The position numbers were made by a program, and so were the translations under genes. Below, in pieces: positions 12,301 to 23,415 of a DNA stretch of 64,000 nucleotides (the stretch's first letter is position 1; every line of letters starts with the position of its first letter). The notes under the pieces were generated by a model. It searched no databases, was not told where the DNA came from, and saw only the letters and a list, made by a program, of their open reading frames with translations. The DNA comes from Plecoglossus altivelis. Taxonomy: Eukaryota; Chordata; Actinopteri; Osmeriformes; Plecoglossidae. The DNA is taken from assembly GCA_036571765.1 (NCBI GenBank), contig BROE01000011.1, positions 1,077,344-1,141,343 of the forward strand, written 5' to 3'.

Positions 12301-12870
12301 CCCCGTTAGAGCTTCTTCCTCTCCCAGGCAGGGAGCGTCTGCGGAGGGGGAGCGCCCCTCCACGCCCAGGGCTGAGTAGGAGGAGGAGAGGGGTTCATCC
12401 AGGGAGTTCCCAGGGGTGATGTCAGAGAGCTCTAGGCTAGGGATGGAGAAGGAGGCAGAGTCGGAGGATGGACCCAGGTCCTGCGAGTCCCCTAGTGTGG
12501 TCTGGGACTGCTCCTCCTCCTCCAGCCCCTTCCTCACGTCCTCCTGGGGTGCACCGTTTTCAGAGACCGCATACGAGGGAGTTGTTGTATCCTTGGCTGG
12601 AATGGAATTTGTAGGTTCTTGGCCTGGAGTTGTAATTTCCCTGGGTTTACCTGGGCCCTCCACCTCCAGCAGAGGGGTTTTAGAGGCCGGGAGCAGTTTG
12701 ACTGGGTTTTCGCAAGCCGGGAGATCCACCAAGGAGATGAAGTCTTCCGTCACCACGGAGACAGCTGGTGGAAGGCTTCCGTCTTTGGCCTGGGTGGATG
12801 CCAGGGGAGGGTCCTCTCTGCACGCGCTCAGTAACTCCCCGCCCACTCTATCACTACTGGCGTCTGACAT
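9134..12870 (-). CDS. mindy1: MINDY1 (FAM63A), K48-linkage deubiquitinase
   Basis: A cysteine protease that trims K48-linked polyubiquitin from the distal end. Coding exons, minus strand: 12870-12091, 11515-11458, 11134-11070, 10712-10554, 10405-10303, 10167-10025, 9958-9764, 9500-9315, 9208-9134. Phases close exactly to 587 aa. The catalytic Cys is residue 246 in QSENGPCPLLA, with the oxyanion Gln at 240. The catalytic His is about residue 428 in RNNHFSTMIKH. The MIU ubiquitin-binding helix (DYLVAMSLQQ ... DLELARQLQEEEY) is followed at once by 20 glutamines. The protein ends in CVIL, a CaaX box whose final Leu favours geranylgeranylation; from memory human MINDY1 ends in a similar CaaX-type tetrapeptide. 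The N-terminal 220 residues are Pro/Ser/Glu-rich, poorly conserved and longer than in human (469 aa total). The start is the first in-frame ATG after an untranslated exon. Confidence 0.95.
9342..9401 (-). repeat. Coding CAG/CAA tract, 20 Gln in MINDY1
   Basis: Twenty consecutive glutamine codons on the minus strand: sixteen CAG interrupted by four CAA, in blocks of 3-5. It lies directly C-terminal to the MIU ubiquitin-binding helix. Confidence 0.95.
11458..12090 (-). repeat. Repeat-rich MINDY1 region: GCTAGC/ATGC palindromic tandem (intron after the catalytic-Cys exon)
   Basis: Within this span the small exon occupies 11458-11515 and the rest is intron. Roughly 11680-12085 is built from diverged copies of GCTAATGCTAACAATAAT and GATAATGTGTCTGATAA (period roughly 55-60 bp), plus overlapping TATGCTAGCATA palindromes at 11708-11810. 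The last repeat abuts the splice donor of the catalytic-Cys exon at 12089-12090. Confidence 0.7.
11683..11708. repeat. Head-to-head telomere-motif palindrome
   Basis: A perfect 26-nt palindrome made of two TTAGGG-type units meeting two CCCTAA-type units at GTTAAC. It lies in the MINDY1 intron within a palindrome-rich stretch. Confidence 0.9.
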
Positions 12871-14211
12871 CCTGACCGTAGCACTTTGTTGTCCAGAGAT
12901 TAAAAAGTAAGGCCAAGTTGGCTACAAAGACTACTCTCTGAGAGCTAATAAAAAGCTGAAATTGCCCCCAAAAACGTCTCTCAGAGCCCTTTACACGAGG
13001 GTAGTGGCTTTTGGGAGGTGACCTGGCAGTGGCAGACAGGGTCTTCACCTTGAAGGAGGACTGTTTCTGTCACTGCTGCATTCCTGAGGAGCCCTCTGGT
13101 TTGGCAGAGTGAGGGCAAGGGGGAGGGGTGGGAGATATATCTTTCACTACTTCTGGACTTCTGTCACATTAGACAGAGGTTTGTACAAAAGACCTAATAC
13201 AAAGGCCCATTTGCTCTCAAGTCAAATTTGGGATTCCACGTGACAGAGCTCTCTTTTTGACAGAGAGACAAGAGTCAATGCAAATATAAAACCAGGTCTG
13301 AGACAGAAAAAAGTAGGTATTCCAGAAATGTTATCACAAAATATCAGCCTTCAAAGAGATAAGAAGGCAGCCCTTCCCTGTTCATTTTACAGGAAGAAGG
13401 TATATTTAACTATGCATAAACATTCCCAGTCACATAAATATCGTTCATTAGCTTTAGGCAACAGAACAACCAAAGTGAACAGCCACAAGCATTGGCCAAA
13501 TGTTCTTTGACCTTAGTCTCTCGCCAACTAAGCTCTGCACGGAATCATGAACGCCTTAGATGAATGTGAGATACTGTCTGATTTGTTTCGTCAACGCACA
13601 GGTCACAGTACAGTGGCAGTCAGACTGGTCCTCTCTTGATTTTTACTTTGTGACTGTGATGAATAGATAGGTTTTCAGCAGGTTGCTAAATGGTGAAAGG
13701 TTAGATTAAGCTCTGCTTTGTCCGAAGGTGAGCGTTAGCTAAGAAGAACGTACTTTTTTAGTGCATGACCATATTCGGTGATGAGGGACCTGCAATAAAA
13801 GGTACAACAATATCAACAATGTAAAGTTTACTAAAACGTGATTTATAGTCGTGATTACAGCAAGTGGCTACAATCCACGAACGGATTATAAATTTATGTC
13901 AGATCGAAGATATAAATATTTACTTGGCAAAACTACTGTCACAACAAAGCTAAAAAATAAAAAGAAGTCATACACATGAACGTAAACCATCCGAATGGAG
14001 CCAACGCATGCTAAAGAAACATGATGTTCCAACATTTCTACTCAGGCAACAGCTGCCAAGCTACCTCGCTGAGTCAAGAGTTTACACTATCTGGTAGTGC
14101 CTTCCTCCGAGTAGCTGATGGCAGTTGAGTTAGGCTAGGTAGTGCTAGCTAGCATTAGCATCTGGGCTAGTCCGTTAGCCGAACGCTGCTCCTAGACAGA
14201 AAACAACTCAC
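12871..14211 (-). other. MINDY1 5' intron and upstream part of coding exon
   Basis: Non-coding. The 5' end of the ATG-bearing exon is uncertain; minus-strand AG sites lie just before the ATG and about 45 and 80 bases upstream. The remainder is AT-rich unique-looking sequence with no coding exon I can support. Confidence 0.45.
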
Positions 14212-14790
14212 CATCAAGCCACTTCCGAGACCACAAATTAACCACTTGTTTGAAAACTCGCCTTGCTGTCTAGGTTCATCAAGAATAATACACGCTCAAA
14301 AATGGATAGGACAAACTAGTCCATGTTTTCAATCTTCGCTGACAGACAGATGACCATGCTATTTACATTCCGCGTTCGTAACATCAAATGCGTGTACTCC
14401 ACTTCCGGAAACCACGGTGGGTAAACAATGATGTCACGACGTTAGACGGACCCTACAAATGAGCGTGCACGTCAAGTCGTGATTACACTCATCCGATGGC
14501 TTTGTATCTAATAACAGGGTTGGCCATACGGACGCGGCCGGTTCAGCTACGGGTATAGATTGTTTTGGTGATCAGTGGTTGGGACAAGCTTGGTGGAATA
14601 TTCACCCGCGGGTGAACACGCCCACTTTTCACACATGATAGCTACAACAGCACCGCAGACGACTCCGTCCCTCTCACCTTCTTCACTCTTACATCTTTCA
14701 CCCCGTTAGATTTCTGTCAAGTTACTGCGGAGGATACACACTATTAAATTGTTCTTCTGAATAACCCGAGCGTATCCTGCTCTGGCGAAA
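14212..14790. promoter_or_regulatory. Divergent MINDY1 / PRUNE1 promoter region
   Basis: A good minus-strand splice donor (GATG|GTGAGT, GT at 14210-14211) marks the probable end of the untranslated first exon of MINDY1. The PRUNE1 ATG lies at 14791 on the other strand, so both genes start within about 0.5 kb. The interval is CpG-richer than its flanks (14390-14560). It holds a palindromic ETS/GABP-type site ACTTCCGGAA at 14401-14410. Transcription starts cannot be placed exactly. Confidence 0.6.
14401..14410. promoter_or_regulatory. ETS/GABP consensus site, palindromic
   Basis: CCACTTCCGGAAACC holds the full ETS core in both orientations. It sits in the shared promoter interval, where such sites are typical of bidirectional housekeeping promoters. 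Confidence 0.5.
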
Positions 14791-15320
14791 ATGGAGGAGT
14801 TTTTTCAGAATTGCATTGCTGCGGTGAAGGTAAGGAGAAACATCAACACTTTGACAGGACTCGAATTTTGCAGGAGCCACTTACATGACTTTAGTACTAG
14901 AAGTACACTTATACAGCATGCACGGACTGTCAGTCACGCGCCAGCCTTTGTGGGTTGCAAATACAAGCCGAGAAGTCACAGTAGACGTGCGCATGCATTG
15001 TCCAATCTTTTCATGTACACGCCTTGGACAATAGTCCTAAACATATCATTTTTGTCAGAGGATACCTTTGAAACTTATCTTGCATGTTTCGTTTTCTTAA
15101 TTGTGTGCGCTTGAAATGGATTACTCATGAACCATGTTCAAATTAATTTAGCCTGGATCTAGCTTCATGCTTAGGGAAACGTCGGACTTAAAGCGCGCAG
15201 AAGTGCACCGTTCAGGGACAAGTCAGCGCGAGGAACTGGGACACAGGGGTTATCTTTTACCGCAGCTAATTGAGGGGGTGGTCAGAAGGATGCAGAGAAA
15301 AAGCAGAGAGAATGTGTGGG

Positions 15321-15358
<38 letters not shown>

Positions 15359-18300
15359 AGAAGAGAGGAGAGAAGAGAGAGAAGATGAGAGAGAGGAGAG
15401 AGTATGTGTGCATGCGTGAGTGAGTGACTGCGTGTGTTTGTGTGTGCATTCAAGCAAGCCCACCAAGAATCGGTAGGAAATTGCATGCAGCCTTGAAACA
15501 GCTGCCTGGGCCTCTCATGATGTCCATATATTTCACTACACTCCTCTTTACATCAGGGTCATGTGACTCACACAGGCCTTGGGTGTTAATTATGTCACAT
15601 GGTAGGACTGTGAGAGACAGTATGAGAGTGGGAATGACGCTGAGAAGGAGAGAGACCGCCATGGAGGGGAGAAAGCCTCTTATGACGCCCTTGACATTTT
15701 CATAGCATTTCTACACGTCCAACTCTTCGAGTTCTATCCCACCGTCCTCCATCCTTTCTGTCTTGGCAAGGGTGCGAGGCATCTCCTACAAGGACGCATC
15801 CTTTGAGGAGTTACGCCCTGCCTCCCTCCCTCTCTCCCTCTCTCTCCCTCTCTCCCCCAGGCAGGCAGGCAGACAGGCAGGCAGGCAGGTAGGGATGCAG
15901 ACAAGAAGCCTTGGCTTCCAGGATCCTGTGGTCCTACAGCCTGATAGCCTGGCGGTCTACTGGCAAGTTTGCCTGGATATTAGATTGATGTGGGGATTGG
16001 AGTAATGGTTGAGTATTCATCGACATTTTCCTGCAAAGCAAGAGTTCTAATATTCCAATCCTCCCCACTGAATGTCTTATCGGATAAAAGTGTTGAGTTA
16101 ACAAATATTACTAGATTGCATTATTGTTTGTAGTACTGTAAGGGATGACTTCAAAAGAATACTATAGCCCTCTCTAGAGGACCTGTTGTGTAGGTTACTT
16201 CTAGTAAAAACTGCTTTATGAAGCTTTAATGGGAACACAATTACATTTTTAGCACAGCAGTACAAAGGCTGCAGACTGCTCTATGAAGCTGTTATGCTGC
16301 TCTGCAAAGTCTGTAGACTTCTGTCAATTGTCTAGTTAGGAGTAGCTGAATAAAACTTGTCGACGGTTCTACGAAGCATTGACTACTCTAGGAAGCCTTT
16401 ATGGCAGCCATGTGAAGCACATAGGACAGCACTAGACAGCTCTGTGAAGGTCTATAAAGGTCAGGGTTTAAGAGCAGGTTTCTGGTTTCACTATTTTTTT
16501 TTCATTAGTAGTCGCTCTATAACCTCCAACTGTGAACTGAAAACAGGCCAAATTCAGTCACTCACACTGTTATGATATGTCCCTGCTGTATCTACCTTGA
16601 CACTGTCTTTGGTAGACTGGTAAGCACTACCACTATGGGCCCTTCTTAAAGCCCCATAACTTTCCTGACTCACTCAGGATGAGATAGCACTTTGTTGTTG
16701 TTGAGTTGTGAAGTGCTGTTTGCCCACTGGGAAGGCTCCCTACCTCCCCACCCCCCCTCCTGCTGAGAGCTTTCAGCATTACTTAGCCCCTCTGTCCCCC
16801 CATGGTCTAAGTGCTGGTCTACTGGGATTTACATTTTGATAGGTCTTAAATGAAAATTCTGTATTACGCTTCCTGTCATTGCTCACACAGGTTTGCAAGC
16901 CTTCCTTCCATCTTTCCTTCCTTCTTTCCTTCCTTCTTTCCTTCCTTCATCCTTCCTTTCTTCCTTCCTCCTTTCCTTCCTTCCTTCCTTCCTTCCTTCC
17001 TTCCTTCCTTCCTTCCTTCCTTCCTTCCTTCCTTGCCTTGCTTTTTCCTCCTGCCTACATTCCTTTCTTTTTTCCTGACTAGCTACTGTCTGTGTCTGGC
17101 TTTCATCAGATGTTTCTGTGTATTTCCTCATAAACCACTTGCATGTGTCTGGGTCATCACACACACATACACAGCAGGTCTCTGTCTCTTCCTCGTCTCA
17201 GTTTAGCCGCTACTGTTCTGAGTTAGAGGTTTCTTGCATGGACGACCACTGCTGATGTTGATCTGCAGGTTGCCCTTGACAACGCAAGTGAGCTAACTTG
17301 TTGTCTTATTGGCAGGGCGAGTCGCCACTCCAGCAGGCGGTAGAGAGTCGTTCGTTTCCATCCGACTATCCCTGGATCCAAATAAGGATATTTGGGATTG
17401 GAGAGATTTACTGTTGTCCTCCTCCCCTTATACTCACCTCTCCTCTTCTTATCTCTCCTCCCTTCCTCCCCTTTTCCCTCTCCTCTCCGTCTTTCCTGTG
17501 AATCCCCCCCCCCTCTGTTCGAGCACCTCCACATCCGTCCACCTGTCCTCCCATCCAACCGTCCATCCATCCGCCCAGAGAGAGACGAGCGACAATAAAA
17601 AGGACAAGGCTGTGTTGACTTTGACGAGATAGCAGACGATCATTAGAGGCACTTTGGTAGAAAGAAGTATGAAGAGAGGGAGAAACCTATAGAGAGCGCA
17701 GAGAAAAAAGGAGAAATAGAGAGAAGAAGTGCGTCGTGTGGATGTAGCCTTTCACCTGAGGGGTCACTGAACCCAGGAGAGATGTTTTCAGAGGTCTCGG
17801 AACCATGGTCAATTCAAAGGTGCCATGGCTATAATACGGGCATGGCCTCCACACAGTCCCCGCCAGGACAAGAGGAGGTGATGGAGAACCCTCCCTCCTC
17901 CTCTCCTCCATGTCCCATTTTCATATTCCCTCCTCAGCCTTCTCTCCATCCCTCCACTCTCCCACCAGCCCAGTTCACAGACAGCCAAGCTATTTTTGTA
18001 TGTTTGTATGTTTGTCCTTGTCCCTTAAAATGGACACAGCAGCATGGTACTGTAGAATATTCCAGCTGTGAGAATAGTACATGAGTATACACTCCAACGG
18101 AAAGAGAACGACAGTAATATTCTTCCACTGTAAGAGTACTACAGTTATATTCCTGCCGTGAGAGTACTTCATTAGTATACACTTCAGCTGTGAGAGCACT
18201 ACACGAGTATACACTTCATCTTTGAGACTACTACATGAGTATATACTTCAGCTGTGAGAGCACTATATTACTATACACTTCAGCTGTGAAAGTACTATAT

Positions 18301-18655
18301 TACTATGCCCTCCAGCTGTGAGAGTACTACATTACAATACGCTTCAGCTGTGAGAGTACTACATTACTATACACTTCAGTTGTGAGAGTACTACATTAGT
18401 ATACACTTCAGCTGTGAGAGTACTACATTACTATACACTTCAGCTGTGAGAGTACTACATTACTATACGCTTCAGCTGTGAGAGTACTACATTAGTATTC
18501 ACCAGCTGTTAGAGCACCACAGTGTAGTATATCCAACAGACAGATCTGCCTGTCACTACAACTCTGCTGAACTTACACTTCGGAGTTAATTATAACCTAG
18601 CAAGCCCACAACTCTCTCCCTTTTTCTTTCTTTCTTTCTTTCTTTCTTTCTTTCG

Positions 18656-18686
<31 letters not shown>

Positions 18687-21600
18687 TTCCTCTCTATCTC
18701 ACTCTTGATCTCTCTCTCTGTTCCTTGTACATCCATTATTTCACCCCTGTCCTTCCATCCGTATCCTCCCTCCCCTCATCTCTCCCTCTCCCATCCGTAT
18801 TACTCCCTTGCTCTTGCTCACTTGTTCCCCTTCCCTCCGTCATGCCTCACCAGGATCTGCTGGCTGCTAAGGCTGATGGGAGGTGACAGGGATGCTGGGA
18901 CATGAGGGAGGAGAGAGGGGAAGGAGAAGAGAGTAGAGCATGAGGAGAGTAGGGGGAAGGGACAGGGGATAAGAGGAGGGGATGTTGTAGGAGAGGGAAA
19001 GAGATGGAAGGGAGGAGAGGAATTGAGAGAGTAGGAAGAGAAGGGCGGAAGAGAGAGGAGATAAGAAATAAAAATTGAGGTTGATAGCCTTTCTGATTGA
19101 CTGAGTAGTGTAGGTTAATCACAGTAGGCCTTTGGGTCTAGCCTGGTTTGGTTTAACATCTTTTCTTTTTGTGTTCCCTTTAAACTTCTACCTTCCTTTT
19201 TTCCTCTCTCAACCCTGCTTTCTCTCTTCTAAACACCCTCTGTCCCTCCTCTCTGTCTCCTTCCTCTTACATCTATCTCTCTCTCCTCCCTCCCTCCCTC
19301 CCTCCCTTCTCCTGCAGGGCAGTTCTAAGGACGGCTCTGCCGGGATCCATGTTGTCCTCAGCAGCGAGTCATGTGACCTGGACTCCATGGTGTCATCGCT
19401 GGCTTACGCCTACTTCCTGTTCCGCGTAAGGCCACTCCCCCGAACCTCAAGGTTCAGCCAGTCACTGCTTCTCAACCCCCGGTTTCAGCTAATCACCAAT
19501 ATGTAACAGATTCAGTTCATGGTCTCCTAGGGAAAAAAGTGAAGCTCAAACTATCAAATAGGCAACAAACTGTGATCAATTTAAACTGCACCTTGGGTGT
19601 GTCTTAAATTTCAAAGATTGCATTTAATTAGATTGAAACTGGGTGTGTGTGTGTTTGTGTCTTTGTCTGTGAGTCTCTCTGTCTCTGGTATGCTGTGGGA
19701 TGTGATAATGTAGACCTATAAATAGTGGCTGTGGTTCACAGAAGGTCAGTGTTCGGAAATACAGGGCTCCAAACCATCTTGTCAGTTCTCACAGAACAAC
19801 ACACTGGCCTGGTCCCAAACCCAACAGTCTAGCTGTCTACACTGTCCTGGCCTCAACTCAAACCCACCAGTCCAGCTATCTACGAGGCCTGGTCCCAAAC
19901 CCAACAGTCTAGCTGTCTGCACTGTTCTGACCTCAACTCAAACTCAACAGCCCAGCTATCTACATGCCTGGTTCCAAACACACCAGTCCAGCTATCTACA
20001 TGCCTGGTCCCAAACCCAACAGTCTAACCAACATTTTGTTGCTTCCCTTGTCTAGGTGGCAGGAGAGGGTACAGGGGTCGTGCCATTGCAGTCATATAAC
20101 ACAGTGACAATACAATCAACTTAATGCCCATTTGGATAGGTCTATTCCCCCTATTCTCTCTACCTCTCTCTTCATCTCCCTTTCTACTCTTTCTCTCTCC
20201 TTCTTTCTCTTCCCATCCCCTCTCTCTTTCCCTCTCTTTTCTCATCGACCCTGTTGTCCTCCACCAGTCTTGGCTAGTCCGCTCTTCTTCTCTACTCATG
20301 AAATATTCACACAGCGTCAGATACCCTAGACCCCCATAGGGGAAGGTGGAGCGGCAGACAGGTCGACAGACAGAAAGAAAGAAAGAAAGGTAGAGAGACA
20401 TAAAGAGATGGCAGAGAGAGAGAGAGGCAGTCAGAGAGACAGGCAGACAGTTCTGTCTACACCACCTTGATATCAGGTATCTTCCTCTGCTCTTCCCTCT
20501 GCTTTCCTGTCCTGTTATTAAACTCTCCCTCCATCTCCTTTCTCCTACATGTCAACAAACTTTACACCTACTGCCCTCTGTCCCCCCAGACCTCCCCTTG
20601 TCCCCATGGCACCCCAGTGGCGGTGATGAACTTTCCAAGGGCGGAGTTTCCCCTGCGTTCTGACAGCCTCCTCCTGCTCAGGGAGGGCAGAGTCTCGCCA
20701 GACATCTTGGTGTTCCGAGACCAGCTGGACCTGTCTCGTCTCCATGGAGACAAGCGCCTGGCACTCACGCTGGTGGACCACGACGTTCTCTCCAGGTCAG
20801 AGGTCACCAGAGGATCTAGCCTCTCGCTTTTATCCCTCTCGGTCTCTCTTTCTCTCCTCCTTTTTCCATTTCTTTCGCTGGATCCCTCTCTCTCATCTGC
20901 ATCTCTAGCACCTTAACTTCCTTTGTACCCCCTCTCCCCTGCCTCCTTCCCCTTTCTATCTCTCTCACTTACGTTCTCTCTGCCCGCTTTCTCTCTCCAG
21001 CATCCAGTATTTCCTCTTTCTCTCTCTCTCTCCCCTCTGTCTCCAGGGCTGATAAGGACCTGGAGGCAGCAGTAGTCGAGGTCATCGACCACCACCACCT
21101 GGAGAGGACGCCATCCACTTCCTGTCAGGTTGCTATGGAGACGGTGGCTTCCTGTGCTACCTTGGTGACGGAGCGGATCCAGCTGGGAGCACCGGAGGTT
21201 CTGGACCCCCAGCTGGCTCTGCTGCTGTACGGTGAGAACAGAACCATCAGCCAGAACCTATTAGCTACCCCCAATGATGTTGCCTGGCAACCAAAGAGCT
21301 CCAGAGAGTGCTAGGTGCAATGCAGCAATAAAAGCCTCCATCAAGCTCCATGGAAACTAGCCCCTCATGGTTTCTACTAATCCGATTCTTGGGGCTTCAG
21401 ATGAAATTAACAATGAATCTGTTCATCTCCAATGACAAAAGTTGCGAACATCATTTCCCATGATGCACCGGGACGTTGTGCTTCCAGGTGCCATCCTGCT
21501 GGACTGTGCGAACATGGCGCCCGCAGCGGGCCAGGTGACGACCAGGGACAGCCAGGTGGCTTGTTATTTGGAGACGCGCTTCCCAGACCTGCCACCGAGG

Positions 21601-23415
21601 GGAGCTCTATTTCTGTCTCTGCAGAGCGCCCGGGCTGACCTCTCAGGTGAGGGCGACAGGAGCGCTGCTGCCAGGGATGCAGAGCCATGGGAAGAGACGA
21701 CTCTATGGGACTCTGTGGCTCTGCTAGGATGTGGTTGTGGTTGTTACCACCACTGTCTGGCAAGCTATTAGCGTGGGTGAGTTGCAAGTCTTGTGTGTTC
21801 AGCCTGTAACTGTATCACTGAGTATGTGTGTGTGTGTCGCAGGTCTGTCTACAGAGCAAATACTGATCAAGGACATGAAGAAGATCTCAGGGGAGGACCT
21901 GAATCTGGCTATCAACACCGTCTACATGTCTCTGGATGTATGTAACTTCCAGTTAGATGCGGTCCATTCTCCTATCTAAGATCCATCTAAGATCCATCAG
22001 CATTCTCCAGCCAGTATTCACATATATGTCCTACACATCTACCCACACAATAACTAAGACTATCGGACTATCGGAAAACTGGCACTAGTCACTCACCCAC
22101 TGCACTTTTCATACACACTGCCGTGTGTACGCAAACTGCACTAAAGACTCAGTAATAATATGTATCTATTCTTCACACATGTACAATACTATTTGCACAT
22201 GCACATCGGTAAGTATTCGTACAGTTTATATAGTTTGTATCCTGTTTAGTTTATGTATAGGAAAAATGTTATATTTATTTTAAATTGGTTGTCTGTACTG
22301 TTGAATGTCTGTACTTATGTAGCACCGTGGCTCTGTGAGGCACGACATTTCGTTCCACTGTATGCACCCGCATGTAGCGGAATGACAATAAAGCACAACT
22401 TGAACTTGACTTGAACTTGATCTTACATATATGTTGTTGTTTATTGTTATTCACTCCTGGTTATAGTTTACTCCTGTTTACTGATGTAAACTTCTCTTTG
22501 TTGTTGTGTTCCCCTAGATGTTCCTTCAGAGGAAGAGACTACAGCAAGAGCTATGTGAGTTTTGCCACAAGCATCGCCTGGGCGCACTGGTCGTCATGAC
22601 GATCTCCTTCCGCAAGGGCAGCAGTGAGCCGTTTCGCCAGCTGGCTGTGTACAGCGCCAGCACACTCTACAGGGAAGAGGTGGGTACTGCAGGCTGCCTG
22701 TTTTGGCCCCTCTCAGCCTCTGAGGAGTCGTAGGTCTTTCCTGTGGGAGTCTTTTGTTTTTCCTTTGGAAAAATGATGTCAAACCTAGACTTTGTTCTCA
22801 GTGTTTGTTGTAGATGAGGTCGTGCTTGCCGTTCTAGGTTGCAAGGGTTTGCATTTCTAGGTTGTGACTGCTTGCTGTTCTAGGTGGTTTAGGGTTTGTT
22901 GTTCTGGTTTTGTGTATTTGTTGTTTTTGTATTACTGCTGTGTGTATCTTCCTCAGGTGAGCCAAGCCTTGGAGCATGCCCACTCCCCATCGCTCAGCCT
23001 TTCACCAGTCAGCAGCCCTTACAAGGATGTAAAAGCCTATCACCAGGGCAACACCTTGGCCTCCAGTAAGAAGCTCCTCCCCTTCCTCAGAGACTTCCTA
23101 CATGAGTGGGACAGAAGACAGGTGCATTGTGGGGAGGTGGGGGAGGACCTCGACGACAACTTCGACCAATCGTTATCCCCGGGCGTGGACGGGGAGCCCC
23201 GCCCCCGCGTCTACTCCGCATCCCGACACCACCAGCGCCGGCTGCAGGGAGCAGAAGATTGTGGGACAGAGGAGGAGCTGGGGGTCCCACCCACACCCGT
23301 GAACAGCCTGGCGGAGGGTTGCCCCCTGGACGGGGGGCTGGGGCGCTTCAACCACGACGCCATCTTGGAAAGGTTTAGTCGACTGGGACGGGGGGACGAG
23401 GAGGAGCAATCTTGA
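14791..23415 (+). CDS. prune1: PRUNE1 exopolyphosphatase / DHH phosphoesterase
   Basis: A DHH-family phosphoesterase (short-chain exopolyphosphatase, reported cyclic-nucleotide phosphodiesterase) acting in neurodevelopment and cell motility. Exons: 14791-14829, 19318-19425, 20590-20795, 21047-21231, 21488-21646, 21843-21937, 22518-22679, 22957-23415. All borders are AG/GT and phases close to 470 aa (human 453). Metal-binding aspartates are all present: D33 in ESCDLDS (human D28), D112 in LVDHD (D106), D132 in VIDHHH (D126) and D185 in ILLDCANM (D179). The DHHA2 domain follows, with GLSTEQILIKDMKK and KKLLPFLRDFL. The C-terminal tail keeps PPTPVNSLAEGCPLDGGL. The long first intron (4.5 kb) holds most of the repeats. 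The start ATG has a favourable AAAATGG context. Confidence 0.95.
15992..16102 (+). mobile_element. Degenerate tRNA-derived SINE fragment
   Basis: Shows an A-box-like TAATGGTTGAGTATTC and a weak B-box-like region. It ends in CTTATCGGATAAAAGTGTTG, resembling the GGATAAGAGCGTCTGCTAAATG 3' segment of teleost SINEs. More decayed than the copy at 3571. Confidence 0.4.
16895..17036. repeat. (TTCC)n tetranucleotide tract
   Basis: About 140 bp of CTTC/TTCC repeats, perfect from roughly 16972 to 17034. It produces spurious Pro-Ser-Phe-Leu and Lys-Glu-Gly-Arg reading frames on the two strands. Confidence 0.95.
18056..18512. repeat. 32-bp minisatellite in PRUNE1 intron 1
   Basis: About 14 copies of a unit close to CTTCAGCTGTGAGAGTACTA plus CATTACTATACA. 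The 5' copies are most diverged and the central ones (18330-18490) nearly identical. Each unit carries a CAGCTG E-box. Confidence 0.92.
18622..18682. repeat. (TTTC)n followed by (TC)n tract
   Basis: Seven or so TTTC units run into about 14 TC dinucleotides, making a polypyrimidine tract. Confidence 0.9.
19795..20035. repeat. Imperfect 30-35-bp tandem in PRUNE1 intron 2
   Basis: Alternating diverged copies of CTGGTCCCAAACCCAACAGT and CAGTCCAGCTATCTAC segments, about six to seven units. Confidence 0.8.
22010..22425 (+). mobile_element. 3' end of an L2-type LINE in PRUNE1 intron
   Basis: The stretch ends with CGACATTTCGTTCCACTGTA, then a GAATGACAATAAAGC segment and a short tandem tail of ACTTGA-like units. 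This is the usual 3' terminus of teleost L2/CR1-like LINEs. No reverse-transcriptase reading frame is left. It lies in the intron between exons ending 21937 and starting 22518. Same orientation as PRUNE1; its AATAAA could serve as a cryptic poly(A) signal. Confidence 0.7.

Larger units (their letters stand above)
14830..19317 (+). other. PRUNE1 intron 1, repeat-rich
   Basis: A 4.5-kb intron with no coding exon I can support. It holds a (TG)n run near 15328, a SINE-like fragment at 15992, a long TTCC tract (16895-17036), a 32-bp minisatellite (18056-18512) and TTTC/TC tracts (18622-18682). A GA-rich block lies at 18890-19070. Confidence 0.75.

Noticed and set aside
16879..17164. Overlapping long frames rich in Pro-Ser-Phe-Leu (plus) and Lys-Glu-Gly-Arg (minus)
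   Set aside because: Produced by the TTCC tetranucleotide tract; no domain, and located in PRUNE1 intron 1.
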